A stretch of 47,038 nt of DNA from Bacteroidales bacterium (lineage in GTDB: Bacteria; Bacteroidota; Bacteroidia; Bacteroidales; JAADJA01), in NCBI GenBank assembly GCA_016783885.1, contig JADHVR010000026.1, positions 1-47,038 of the forward strand. Reading direction: 5' to 3'. Under the pieces are notes generated by a model. The model did not search any database and was not told the DNA's origin. It was given only the letters and a program-made list of their open reading frames with translations. How positions within the stretch are numbered: position 1 is the first letter of the stretch; every line of letters starts with the position of its first letter. Of this stretch, positions 31,038-39,385 are shown in pieces. Position numbers and translations under genes: made by a program.

Positions 31038-32090
31038 ATGAAAAGATTGTTTTCTTTTACAATAACTGCCTTGCTGTTGGGCATGGTGTTCAATCAAACC
31101 CTGTTTTCACAGGAGGGAAAAAAATATAAAGTTGTCGGCATAGGATTCTATAATCTGGAAAACCTGTTCGATACAATTAATGATGTTGAATTATTAATAA
31201 GCGAGGAATTTACTCCCGATGGCCCAAAGCAATGGACTTCTGAAAGGTACAAGGAAAAACTTGGTAACATGGCAGAAGTAATTTCACGTGTCGCAGCTGA
31301 TGTTACTCCTGATGGCATAGCTATTCTCGGAGTATCCGAGATAGAAAACCGGGGTGTTTTGGAAGATCTTGTAAAAGAGGGCGCTATTGCAGGCAGAAAC
31401 TATAAAATCGTTCATTACGATTCTCCTGACAAAAGAGGTGTGGATGTGGGATTGCTTTACAATCCTAAATATTTTGAAGTTACAGCAAGTAAAAGCTATT
31501 TGCTCAGCATGGAAGACACAAGTTTTCGTTCACGTGATCAGTTAGTTGTTTCGGGTTTGCTTGATGGAGAAAAAATTCATATCATTGTTAATCACTGGCC
31601 ATCCCGGAGTGGTGGTGAAAAAAAGAGCCGGCCCAAACGAAATGCTGCCGGGGACCTCTCACGCCATATAGTTGATTCACTACTGAGCCTCGATAAAAAT
31701 GCCAAGATATTGGTTATGGGCGACCTGAATGATGACCCTGTGAACCCAAGCGTAAAAGAACATCTTAGAGCAAAAGGGAAAGAAAGCCGGTTGGAAGAAG
31801 GCGACTTGTTTAACCCGATGTATAAAATGTACCAGGACGGAATCGGCTCGCTTGCATATCGTGATTCATGGAATATTTTTGACCAGGTCATTATCTCACA
31901 GGGATTACTCGGGAAAGACAAGTCGGATTATAAATTTCATAAAGCAAAGGTTTTTAATAAAAATTTCCTGCTTCAAAAAGAAGGCCGGTATGCCGGTTAT
32001 CCATTAAGAACATTTGGGGGTGGTGTTTACCTTGGCGGCTATAGTGACCACTTTCCGGTGTATATTTATTTGATAAAAGAAGCTGATTGA
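31038..32090 (+). CDS. Secreted endonuclease/exonuclease/phosphatase (EEP) family protein
   Basis: From ATG 31038 the protein is 350 residues with a clear signal peptide (MKRLFSFTITALLLGMVFNQ, then TLFSQ). The EEP fold blocks appear in order: FYNLENLFDT, ILGVSEIENRGVL, HYDSPDKRGVDVGLLYN, IIVNHWPSRSGG, VMGDLNDDPVNPS, and the closing YSDHFPVYIY with the catalytic Asp-His. These residues bind Mg2+ and cleave phosphodiesters or phosphoesters. EEP relatives include extracellular nucleases and sphingomyelinases. The FYNLENLFD and NHWPSR motifs are those of Bacteroidota secreted nuclease-like members. It diverges from the receptor/lipoprotein/rtcB operon. The frame also allows an ATG at 30996, but that would put charged residues before the signal sequence and overlaps the promoter element. 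Confidence 0.85.
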   Translation: MKRLFSFTITALLLGMVFNQTLFSQEGKKYKVVGIGFYNLENLFDTINDVELLISEEFTPDGPKQWTSERYKEKLGNMAEVISRVAADVTPDGIAILGVSEIENRGVLEDLVKEGAIAGRNYKIVHYDSPDKRGVDVGLLYNPKYFEVTASKSYLLSMEDTSFRSRDQLVVSGLLDGEKIHIIVNHWPSRSGGEKKSRPKRNAAGDLSRHIVDSLLSLDKNAKILVMGDLNDDPVNPSVKEHLRAKGKESRLEEGDLFNPMYKMYQDGIGSLAYRDSWNIFDQVIISQGLLGKDKSDYKFHKAKVFNKNFLLQKEGRYAGYPLRTFGGGVYLGGYSDHFPVYIYLIKEAD

Positions 32091-32118
32091 TAGTTGGAGA
32101 CTATTATTTATCTGCGGA

Positions 32119-32212
32119 CGTAGTCTGGAGACTACGCCGAACTTCAAACGTTTAGCCGGAGATCGGCGTAGATTCCATCTACGTCGAACCTAAAAGGTAG
32201 TTTGTAACTACC
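32119..32212. repeat. Cluster of three short hairpins (REP-like)
   Basis: Three perfect stems lie within 94 bp. The first is CGTAGTCT/AGACTACG (32119-32136, 2-nt loop). The second is CGTAGAT/ATCTACG (32167-32183, 3-nt loop). The third is GGTAGTT/AACTACC (32196-32212, 3-nt loop). TACGCCGA (32133-32140) can also pair with TCGGCGTA (32163-32170). They lie between two convergent genes and have no T tract, so they look more like REP-type repeats than a standard terminator. The rest of the gap 32091-32341 is featureless. Confidence 0.75.
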
Positions 32213-32341
32213 AGAAATATTTATCATTTTTAATTTCTTTTTTAGCAAATTTAAATAATGACTACAGGATACAGAATAAAAGACCAAAGAGCCATTTATT
32301 TTCAATGACACTTTTGAGACAGCCTCAACTTCAGTAATAAA

Positions 32342-33049
32342 TTAACTCCCTTTTATCTCACCTCCTCCAAACATTACAAAACCTTTTAGTATGAGGGTTT
32401 TTTTCGGATCATTTTGACCGCTTGTCGAAACTGATCTTTTATCGGAAAAACCACCAAGAATGCTGGTTACTTTATTAATTACTGTCCAGTCGTTTGGCAC
32501 AGTGAGGCTTGAACCTCCAAACATATAAAAAAGTTCAATTACATTTGTTCCCGATGATAATTCAGCATCGGTTAAGTCAATTTCTGATCCGCCAAAAATT
32601 GATGTTATCTTACCACCCTTGAAGTTCTTAATAGAAATCTTCCTTTCCGACCCACTGAAAATATTGAATTCATCAATGAACTCTGCGTCATTTTCTTCCA
32701 TTTGACGAAAATCCGGTTGCCTTCTCCCTAAGCCGTGCCTGAAAATTATAAATACACCTACAACTATCAGGAGAATCGGCCAGAAATTCCGGCGAAAATT
32801 GTAGGGAAGGTCAAAAATTTCGGGCAATAAAAAGAATGCGCCAATGGCAATTAATATAAACCCTGTAACCCTGCTTTGAGTGAAAAAAAGATTATAAACG
32901 CCTATTACTATCAGCAGCATTTGCCACGAAATAATAATGTCATCCACATTTGGTGAGAAAAGACGAAGCTGATGAAGTAAAATGGCTAAGCCGGCAACGA
33001 TAATAATTATACCAAATCCTAATGTACGATTTTGATTGTGTGAAGTCAT
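32342..33049 (-). CDS. LiaF-like membrane protein (LiaF transmembrane plus C-terminal LiaF domain)
   Basis: A 235-residue protein with four short hydrophobic helices (about 9-27, 38-58, 61-79 and 88-106; the first is GFGIIIIVAGLAILLHQLRL) and then a soluble beta-rich domain (about 135-235). That domain has repeated turns of the form SIFGGSEIDL, MFGGSSLTVP, ILGGFSDK and MFGGGEI, the hallmark of the C-terminal domain of LiaF-like cell-wall-stress proteins and related adhesin-like folds. In Firmicutes LiaF restrains an antibiotic-sensing kinase; in Bacteroidota the function is not known. A TATATTTG element lies 26-33 nt upstream of its ATG, just beyond the end of mfd. Confidence 0.75.
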   Translation of the reverse strand: MTSHNQNRTLGFGIIIIVAGLAILLHQLRLFSPNVDDIIISWQMLLIVIGVYNLFFTQSRVTGFILIAIGAFFLLPEIFDLPYNFRRNFWPILLIVVGVFIIFRHGLGRRQPDFRQMEENDAEFIDEFNIFSGSERKISIKNFKGGKITSIFGGSEIDLTDAELSSGTNVIELFYMFGGSSLTVPNDWTVINKVTSILGGFSDKRSVSTSGQNDPKKTLILKGFVMFGGGEIKGS

Positions 33050-33074
33050 GATTTTTTAGTTTTTAGATTTTTTA

Positions 33075-33082
33075 CAAATATA
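33075..33082 (-). promoter_or_regulatory. -7 promoter element (TATATTTG) for the LiaF-like gene
   Basis: TATATTTG on the minus strand, 26 nt before the ATG at 33049. No TTG at the expected distance. Confidence 0.45.
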
Positions 33083-33111
33083 AAAAAAAATTAGATATTG
33101 ATATCTGACTT

Positions 33112-36100
33112 TCATTCATTAACATTTCTCAATACTCCCAAAGCATTTTCTACTGTTATAATATTAAAAAACGTCAACGACAGTTTATCCTTTGCCTCGC
33201 GCATTCTGCATAGAGATGGATTCATCTGGACAAAATGTAACACCTGTGTAAATTTTTCCGATTGATAAAAAGGCGATTCCTGGTTGGAAATGAAATAACC
33301 GGTGAATTTTTCATTTTTCATAATGATCTTTTCAAAACCGATATCTTTTGCCAGCCAGCGCAGACGGATAGTATTGATCAGTTCTTGCGTTTGAGGTGGA
33401 ATTACACCGAAACGGTCGATCAGCCGATCTATGAATAGTCGTAGTTCTTCCTCAGTTTCTATGTTGTCTAACTCCTTATACAGGCTCAATCGTTCGGTGA
33501 TATTGGTAATATAATCATCGGGAATAAGGATAGCCATGTCGGTTTCTATCTGACAATCTTTTACAAATTCGGACTGGGTATCTTCTTTATAAAGGTCTTT
33601 AAACTCAGCTTCTTTCAGTTCCAGGATGGCTTCATTAAGGATTTTATGATACATTTCAAAACCGATATCGGAGATGAATCCGCTTTGCTCTGCACCGAGG
33701 ATATTACCTGCTCCGCGAATATCCAGATCGCGCATAGCAATATTAAAGCCGCTTCCCAATGCCGAAAATTCTTCAATAGCTTTAAGCCGTTTACGGGCTT
33801 CAGGTGTAAGAACCGAAAGTGGCGGAGAAAGTAAATAACAAAATGCCTTTCTGTTTGCCCTGCCCACTCTTCCGCGTAGCTGGTGGAGATCGCTAAGCCC
33901 GTAATTCTGAGCTTCGTTGATGATGATGGTATTTACATTCGGTATATCAAGACCCGATTCAATGATAGTTGTAGAAAGCAAAACATCATATTTGCCATCA
34001 ATAAACTCCAGCATGACTTTTTCTAACTTATAACCTTTCATCTGTCCGTGCCCGATAGCGATTGTTACATCGGGACAGAACTTTTGGATCATATCAGCCA
34101 CCTCCACAATATTCTGTATTCGGTTATGGACAAAAAACACCTGTCCTCCCCTGTCAATTTCATAATTAATGGCATCGCGGATAACATCTTCACTGAACGA
34201 TCGCAGTTCGGTCTGAATGGGATACCTGTTTGGCGGAGGTGTATTAATGATAGATAAATCTCTGGCTCCCATTAACGAAAACTGCATTGTTCTTGGAATG
34301 GGCGTGGCTGTGAGTATCAGCGTATCCACATTCACTTTCATTTGCTTTAGCTTTTCCTTTGCAGCCACACCGAATTTTTGTTCTTCGTCAATTATTAGCA
34401 ATCCAAGATTTTTAAATTCAATGTCCTTACTTATTAAACGGTGCGTTCCGATAAGAATATCGATTCCCCCTTCTTTTAACTCCTTTTTAATAGCCGTTTG
34501 TGACTTCCTGCTTTTGAAACGATTAATGTATTCGATTTTGCAGGGAAATTCGTCTAATCTTTCACTAAAGGTTTGATAATGCTGAAGAGCTAAAATAGTG
34601 GTTGGAACAAGAATAGCCACCTGCTTACTTTCAGCTACTGATTTAAAGGCTGCCCTGATGGCTACTTCCGTCTTGCCAAAACCCACATCGCCGCAAACAA
34701 GCCTGTCCATAGGATATTGGGCTTCCATATCTTTCTTAACATCCTGCGTCGATTTCAACTGATCTGGAGTATCTTCATAAATAAAGGATGCCTCCAATTC
34801 ATGCTGCAAATAAGTATCCGGCGGAAATTGATGTCCGGTTGAGGATTTTCTTTCAGCGTAAAGTTTAATAAGTTCTTTTGCAATGTCCTTGACTTTTTTC
34901 TTTGTCTTTTCCTTTAATTTGTTCCAGGCATTTGAACCGAGCCTGTTTAACGAAGGCGCCGAACCCTCCTTGCCGACAAATTTGGAAATCCTGTGCAGTG
35001 AGTGTATGCTGATATACAAAAGGTCGCCGTCTTTATAGATCAGCCGGATGGCTTCCTGTTCCTTTCCGTTGTTATATATTTTTTCCAAACCGTCAAACTT
35101 GCCGATACCATGGTCAATATGCGTTACATAATCGCCGGGCTGCAGGTCATACAGCTCTTTCAGAGAAATTGCCTGTCGGTTGCTGAATTTCTCTTTAAGA
35201 TGGAATTTATGATAGCGTTCAAATATCTGATGATCGGTATAACATGCTATTTTCCTGTCGTTGTCAATAAAACCTTCATGAATGGCAATGCTGATAGTAT
35301 CAAAATCAAATTTTCTTTGAATCCCCTGTGTGGCTTTTATATCGTCAAAAATAGCGTAAAGCCGCTTAAGCTGGTTTGGATTATCTGCCAGAATAATATT
35401 TTTAAAACCATTTTGTGTATTCTTGTTCAGGTTGGCAATCAACAGGTCGAAGTTTTTATTAAATGATGGCTGAGGTTCTGTGTGATATTCCAGTTTTTCC
35501 GCTTTATCAAAATAGAATTGCCTGCCAAATTCAATTGTGGAATAATCAATTAAGTTTTTTGAAAAGGTTTCACCTGAAATAAATAATTCTTCGGGTGTGA
35601 GATGATCCGGTTCAAGGTTTGCATAAGTTTCTTTTGCCTTATCAAATTCAAAGTTTATCTTGTCGATAGTAAATTTCACATCATCAATCCAGATAATTGT
35701 AGAGTCAGGGATAAATGAAAGAAATGATTCGCGTTTTTCGATTATCTTTCTGTCCTGCAAATTCGGGACAATAGTTATATGATCGAGCTTGACTACGGAA
35801 AGCTGGTCAACAGGATTAAATGAACGGATGGATTCAACCTCATCGCCGAAAAATTCGATACGATACGGATAATCGTTGGTAAATGAAAATACATCTATTA
35901 TGCCCCCGCGTATAGAGAACTGCCCGGGTTCATAAACAAAATCAACCCGTTCAAAATCATTGTCGATGAGCAGGTCGGCAATTGTATCTATTGACGAAGG
36001 CTCACCCCGTTTTAATCTGATGGTATTTTTGCTGAGATAAGATTTTCTAACGACTTTCTCGCTCAGAGCTTCCGGATAAGTAACAATGATACTTTTTCTT

Positions 36101-36471
36101 TTGCTTGAACCAATCCTTTTCAACACTTCGGTTCTCTGTAAAATATTGGTGTTGTCCTGCTTCTCTATGTTGTATGCTTGTTTGTAAGACGCTGGATAGA
36201 AAAGGATTTTCTTTTTAAAAAAATTAAAGTTTTTCTCTTCGAAAATACTTTCAAGGTCGTTGAAAAAATAAGCTGCTGATTCTTTATCAGTAAGAATAAT
36301 CAGATGATTTGCCGAAAGTTGATTATATACCGCTGATGTTAACAGTGCTCGTGAAGAACCCACAAGCCCCCTGAGTTGGATTCTGTTTTCAACAAGCGTT
36401 TCAAGATGATTGACTAAAAGTCTGGTCTTTTCATCCTGCTCAAATATCGACAGCAGTTCTTCGATTTTCAA
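33112..36471 (-). CDS. mfd: Transcription-repair coupling factor Mfd
   Basis: A 1119-residue protein with the full Mfd order. The UvrB-homology region includes YEPGQFSIRGGIIDVFSF near 180-197. The RNA-polymerase-interacting domain includes LQPGDYVTHIDHGIGKFDGL near 444-463. The helicase core has Walker A CGDVGFGKTE near 593-602, DEEQKFG near 697, TATPIPRTMQFSL near 726, and the translocation motif QLRGRVGRANRKAF. The C-terminal TRCF domain follows. Mfd removes stalled RNA polymerase and recruits UvrA for repair. The start is TTG at 36471: an in-frame stop lies two codons upstream, and the next in-frame ATG is some 580 codons later. Confidence 0.95.
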   Translation of the reverse strand: MKIEELLSIFEQDEKTRLLVNHLETLVENRIQLRGLVGSSRALLTSAVYNQLSANHLIILTDKESAAYFFNDLESIFEEKNFNFFKKKILFYPASYKQAYNIEKQDNTNILQRTEVLKRIGSSKRKSIIVTYPEALSEKVVRKSYLSKNTIRLKRGEPSSIDTIADLLIDNDFERVDFVYEPGQFSIRGGIIDVFSFTNDYPYRIEFFGDEVESIRSFNPVDQLSVVKLDHITIVPNLQDRKIIEKRESFLSFIPDSTIIWIDDVKFTIDKINFEFDKAKETYANLEPDHLTPEELFISGETFSKNLIDYSTIEFGRQFYFDKAEKLEYHTEPQPSFNKNFDLLIANLNKNTQNGFKNIILADNPNQLKRLYAIFDDIKATQGIQRKFDFDTISIAIHEGFIDNDRKIACYTDHQIFERYHKFHLKEKFSNRQAISLKELYDLQPGDYVTHIDHGIGKFDGLEKIYNNGKEQEAIRLIYKDGDLLYISIHSLHRISKFVGKEGSAPSLNRLGSNAWNKLKEKTKKKVKDIAKELIKLYAERKSSTGHQFPPDTYLQHELEASFIYEDTPDQLKSTQDVKKDMEAQYPMDRLVCGDVGFGKTEVAIRAAFKSVAESKQVAILVPTTILALQHYQTFSERLDEFPCKIEYINRFKSRKSQTAIKKELKEGGIDILIGTHRLISKDIEFKNLGLLIIDEEQKFGVAAKEKLKQMKVNVDTLILTATPIPRTMQFSLMGARDLSIINTPPPNRYPIQTELRSFSEDVIRDAINYEIDRGGQVFFVHNRIQNIVEVADMIQKFCPDVTIAIGHGQMKGYKLEKVMLEFIDGKYDVLLSTTIIESGLDIPNVNTIIINEAQNYGLSDLHQLRGRVGRANRKAFCYLLSPPLSVLTPEARKRLKAIEEFSALGSGFNIAMRDLDIRGAGNILGAEQSGFISDIGFEMYHKILNEAILELKEAEFKDLYKEDTQSEFVKDCQIETDMAILIPDDYITNITERLSLYKELDNIETEEELRLFIDRLIDRFGVIPPQTQELINTIRLRWLAKDIGFEKIIMKNEKFTGYFISNQESPFYQSEKFTQVLHFVQMNPSLCRMREAKDKLSLTFFNIITVENALGVLRNVNE

Positions 36472-36520
36472 TGTTTACGCTTTAATTTTTTTGTTGGCAA
36501 ACGTTTTTTTTAATAACTTG

Positions 36521-36976
36521 TCAGTTTGCTTTCATCCAGTTCTCAATAATAATAGTAATTGCGTCTGCAACAAGTATTATTAGAAAACCTAATTCGTTTT
36601 TCAATTTTGCTTTGCTGATAATGCCTGCTACTCCTGTCAGAAGTACAAATATTGGCGCTAATACTGCGTTGCCATGCCAGTGGTTCAGTACCCATAGCCA
36701 GTAAGCGAATATTAAAGCTGACATCAGACTGATTATTATTCTTGCCCATGTTTTCTTTTCTTTTACTGTCAGTCCATAAATAAAAGCAAGTGCCACAAAT
36801 CCCATATATACATAAAATCCAGGTGTCTGTATTGTCCTGGATGGGAAAAATGCCAATACTATACCTAAGATCATTCCCACCGTAATAATAGCCGGAAATA
36901 TCTTTTTCGTCTTAATTGTCCAGACAAGCGCAAAAACTGCTGCCAGTCCTAAAAGTATCTTTAAAATTATATCCAT
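36521..36976 (-). CDS. Small polytopic membrane protein, unknown function
   Basis: A 151-residue protein that is mostly hydrophobic, with about five predicted helices (3-20, 28-45, 54-72, 80-98, 105-145 as one or two). A cytoplasmic-type basic loop, TVKEKKTWAR, lies near 70. I do not recognise a family. It is on the same strand as mfd, which begins 49 nt downstream of its stop, so the two might share a transcript. No promoter element could be identified upstream. Confidence 0.6.
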   Translation of the reverse strand: MDIILKILLGLAAVFALVWTIKTKKIFPAIITVGMILGIVLAFFPSRTIQTPGFYVYMGFVALAFIYGLTVKEKKTWARIIISLMSALIFAYWLWVLNHWHGNAVLAPIFVLLTGVAGIISKAKLKNELGFLIILVADAITIIIENWMKAN

Positions 36977-37282
36977 TGATTTTTATTATTCCAATCATAA
37001 TAAATATTTACCAACGGCAGTCTGTCTAATAACCCCGAATATTGTTATTTGTGCTCAACCTGTGATTTTCTAAATCGCTGTTTTTTTAAAATCATATGTT
37101 TTGTTGTTTTATCAAAATAATTGCTTTTTAATAGTTTTTAGACAGTCTGACGATTTGGCTATGGTGCGTGCCGTTTTTATTACAGTATTTTTCTATTTAC
37201 AAATATATTAATTTACAGTACTTAATGTTCATATTTACAACTAAATGCGGCATGCACTACGAGCCTTTGTTAAGTACTGTAC
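36977..37282. other. AT-rich non-coding gap with nested inverted repeats
   Basis: The gap lies downstream of the Fic gene and has no open frame of note. AACGGCA (37013-37019) pairs with TGCCGTT (37169-37175), and inside it CAGTCTGTCTAA (37018-37029) pairs with TTAGACAGTCTG (37138-37149) at 11 of 12 positions. At the Fic stop there is a perfect palindrome, TTAAGTAC-T-GTACTTAA (37270-37286), and GTACTTAAT recurs at 37218-37226. Confidence 0.6.
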
Positions 37283-38356
37283 TTAATCTTTACGAGTTAA
37301 AATTTTAATTAGCTTTTCGTTAATATAATAGTTTCCTGTTCCTAATTTTTCTTTTTTAAGTAATTTGTCTTCTGCTAATTTATTGAGGTATTTTGAAGCA
37401 GTTATTCGAGAAACCCCTAAATCATTTTCGATAAATTCAATTTTTGTGTATGGGTGTTTAAATAAATTATTCAATAAGTCTTGACTGTAAAATTTGTAAT
37501 TATCCCTTAACAAATTCTTGTATTCAAATATTAATTCTCTGATTTTTCCGATTAGAATAATTGTTTCTTTCGCAATTTGTTCAATTCCATTTATTAGATA
37601 AAGTACCCAATTTCCCCAATTGTCAGTTTCTCTTACTTCTTGCAATAATTTATAGTATTCTCCTTTGTGTTCAATAATATAGCGACTTAAATATAAAATC
37701 GGCAAGTCTAATAAATCGTTCATTACCAAGTATAATACATTGATAATTCTTCCTGTTCTGCCATTTCCGTCATAGAACGGGTGAATACTCTCAAATTGAT
37801 AATGGATAATTGCCATTTTCACTAAAGGGTCAAAGTCCGATAAAATTTCATCATTTATAAACCGTTCAAGATTTGTCATTAATTCTTGGATTGTATAATA
37901 GTCTTGAGGTGGCGTATAAATAATTTCTCCGGTAGTTGCATTTTTCAAAGCTGTTCCCGGCACTTTTCTAAACCCCGCATTATTTTTTTCTAATTCAGAT
38001 TGAATTTCAATAATATCGTTGTTTGTCAGGATTTTGTTCTTTGAAATTAATCTGAATCCTTTTTTTAGTGCAGAAATGTAATTTTGGACTTCTTTAGCAT
38101 TTAATGATTTGAATCCGTCAAGATTTAATTCGGCTTTAAAAATATCATCGTGGGTTGTGATTATATTTTCAATGGCAGAACTGTCTTTTGCTTCTTGAAG
38201 TCCCAATGTATTGATTAAAATATTTTCGTTTGGAATACTTGAAACAATTCCCTTTAATTCAGCTAATGCTCTATGAGCAGATGCTAATTTTTTAAGAATC
38301 TTTTTACTCTCAATATCTTGTTCTAAAGGTAGTTTTTTCAATATTTCAGATTTCAT
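37283..38356 (-). CDS. Fic family protein (AMP-transferase-type) with C-terminal winged helix
   Basis: A 357-residue Fic protein. The N-terminal helix carries the self-inhibitory motif SSAIEN (59-64, form (S/T)xxxE(G/N)), the class II arrangement. The flap TTGEIIYTPP (141-150) and the catalytic motif HPFYDGNGRTGR (192-203) are complete, so it should be able to transfer AMP to a hydroxyl group of a target protein. The C-terminal part (about 290-350, including IEFIENDLGVSRITASKYL) is a winged helix-turn-helix that could bind DNA. No antitoxin-like partner gene is adjacent. The upstream region has a -7 element inside a duplicated operator-like sequence. The gene lies in a strongly AT-rich, gene-poor segment, suggesting an accessory gene. 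Confidence 0.9.
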   Translation of the reverse strand: MKSEILKKLPLEQDIESKKILKKLASAHRALAELKGIVSSIPNENILINTLGLQEAKDSSAIENIITTHDDIFKAELNLDGFKSLNAKEVQNYISALKKGFRLISKNKILTNNDIIEIQSELEKNNAGFRKVPGTALKNATTGEIIYTPPQDYYTIQELMTNLERFINDEILSDFDPLVKMAIIHYQFESIHPFYDGNGRTGRIINVLYLVMNDLLDLPILYLSRYIIEHKGEYYKLLQEVRETDNWGNWVLYLINGIEQIAKETIILIGKIRELIFEYKNLLRDNYKFYSQDLLNNLFKHPYTKIEFIENDLGVSRITASKYLNKLAEDKLLKKEKLGTGNYYINEKLIKILTRKD

Positions 38357-38377
38357 TTTGTAAAGCTTTTCTAATTA

Positions 38378-38447
38378 TCTTTACAAAGTTAGCCAATTAT
38401 GATAAGGAAATACATAATTCTTTACAAAGTTTTGTTTTATGATAAGG
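38378..38447 (-). promoter_or_regulatory. Tandem operator-like repeats at the Fic promoter
   Basis: Two direct copies of TCTTTACAAAGTT followed 5-6 nt later by TTATGATAAGG occur at 38378-38407 and 38419-38447. CTTTACAAAG within each is an inverted repeat (CTTT/AAAG). On the minus strand the first copy contains TAACTTTG (38391-38384), a match to the -7 consensus, about 28 nt before the Fic ATG. The second copy has lost the TA of that element. The arrangement suggests binding by a repressor, possibly the winged-helix end of Fic itself. Confidence 0.55.
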
Positions 38448-38861
38448 TATTGTTATTTTTTTATCACACGAATTTTGCTCTGTTGATGTATTTTGGGCAA
38501 ACTCGGTTATAAACGCAACTCCGACTTTTTATACAAAATTTAGTTAATTCACTAATTACTAACTATAAATCCGTTTATAATCATTTATTTATTTTTAAAA
38601 GCTTAATGTTTCTTAAATTAAAGTAATCGTCCCGCACGTGTGGGATGCGAAATTCAAAAATACTTAATTTATTTATACGCAATTAATTTAAAGAAATTAT
38701 ATACATATCAAATTACGCAGCAAATTTATAAAGATTAAAAGAAAAAACAACAGGGGGAATATCCAATTTAATATAAGGGAAATTACGCAAAATTATTTTC
38801 TCGACAGGGCAAGTCTCCGGCGCACGAGCTTACTTCGACTTGCCATGTCTGGTACCATAGC

Positions 38862-38896
38862 TCTTTCGGATTTGAGCGCCGGCATAGTGCGTTGGT
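38862..38896. repeat. Flanking direct repeat A, left copy
   Basis: 35 bp starting TCTTTCGGATTTGAGCGCC; matches 41202-41236 at 34 of 35 positions. It forms the left arm and loop of the hairpin at 38863-38907. Confidence 0.9.
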
Positions 38897-39082
38897 TAAT
38901 CCGAAAGTAAATAATACATGGATTTGCAATCCGACTCAATATTCAAGGCAGAACAGTAAGTTAATTTTCTGCATTCTGTCCTGGATTATAAATCCGTCAA
39001 TCATTAATTTTCGGATTAGCTTTCCCCCATTTCCTCTCTCAAATCCGAAAAAGCGGGTTGCAACCTTATACGTGCGTTGAAA

Positions 39083-39149
39083 AATGATACATTGTTAGTG
39101 AGAAAAAAATAACAAACAATGGGGAAGCGGATTATATCTGCCAGCCTCT
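39083..39149. repeat. Flanking direct repeat B, left copy
   Basis: 67 bp starting AATGATACATTGTTAGTGAG; matches 41254-41320 at 62 of 67 positions. Both copies keep the inverted repeat CATTGTT/AACAATG (39090-39096 and 39115-39121 here), while the loop differs. Confidence 0.9.
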
Positions 39150-39385
39150 ATTATGACATTCTGTGGCAGGCTGGAATCCTTACATTATTTCCGTCCGGGC
39201 TAACTAACCCTGATGCCCTTTGCACAAATCCGCACGAGCAAGGATAGCCTTTATTCAATATGATGAAAAACTTTTCGCAAATCAGCACACAGATGCAGAA
39301 ATTCTTTTTTGGTTTTGTTTTTAAGCATTGTTTTAAAAAAACCCTTGAGTAATCCGGATTGCCTCATTCCTGCCAAACAAAAAAT

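Larger units (their letters stand above)
38448..39385. other. Non-coding, hairpin-rich interval of about 0.9 kb
   Basis: No credible gene. It holds a palindrome TCCCGCACGTGTGGGA (38630-38645, one wobble pair); a 13-bp stem GACAGGGCAAGTC (38803-38815) with GACTTGCCATGTC (38837-38849, one mismatch); CCGGCGC (38817-38823) facing GCGCCGG (38876-38882); a hairpin CTTTCGGATT/AATCCGAAAG (38863-38872, 38898-38907); and a second with the same stem (TTTCGGATT 39009-39017, AATCCGAAA 39042-39050). It also contains the left copies of the direct repeats that flank the next gene. Confidence 0.65.

Noticed and set aside
37013..37175. Integron attC-like site near the Fic gene
   Set aside because: The nested inverted repeats resemble an attC fold, but the ends do not match the RYYYAAC and GTTRRRY core boxes, and no integrase is in the window.
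38448..39385. A transposon or insertion sequence in the hairpin-rich gap
   Set aside because: No transposase frame and no terminal inverted repeats with target duplication were found; the repeats are better described as REP-like or flanking direct repeats.
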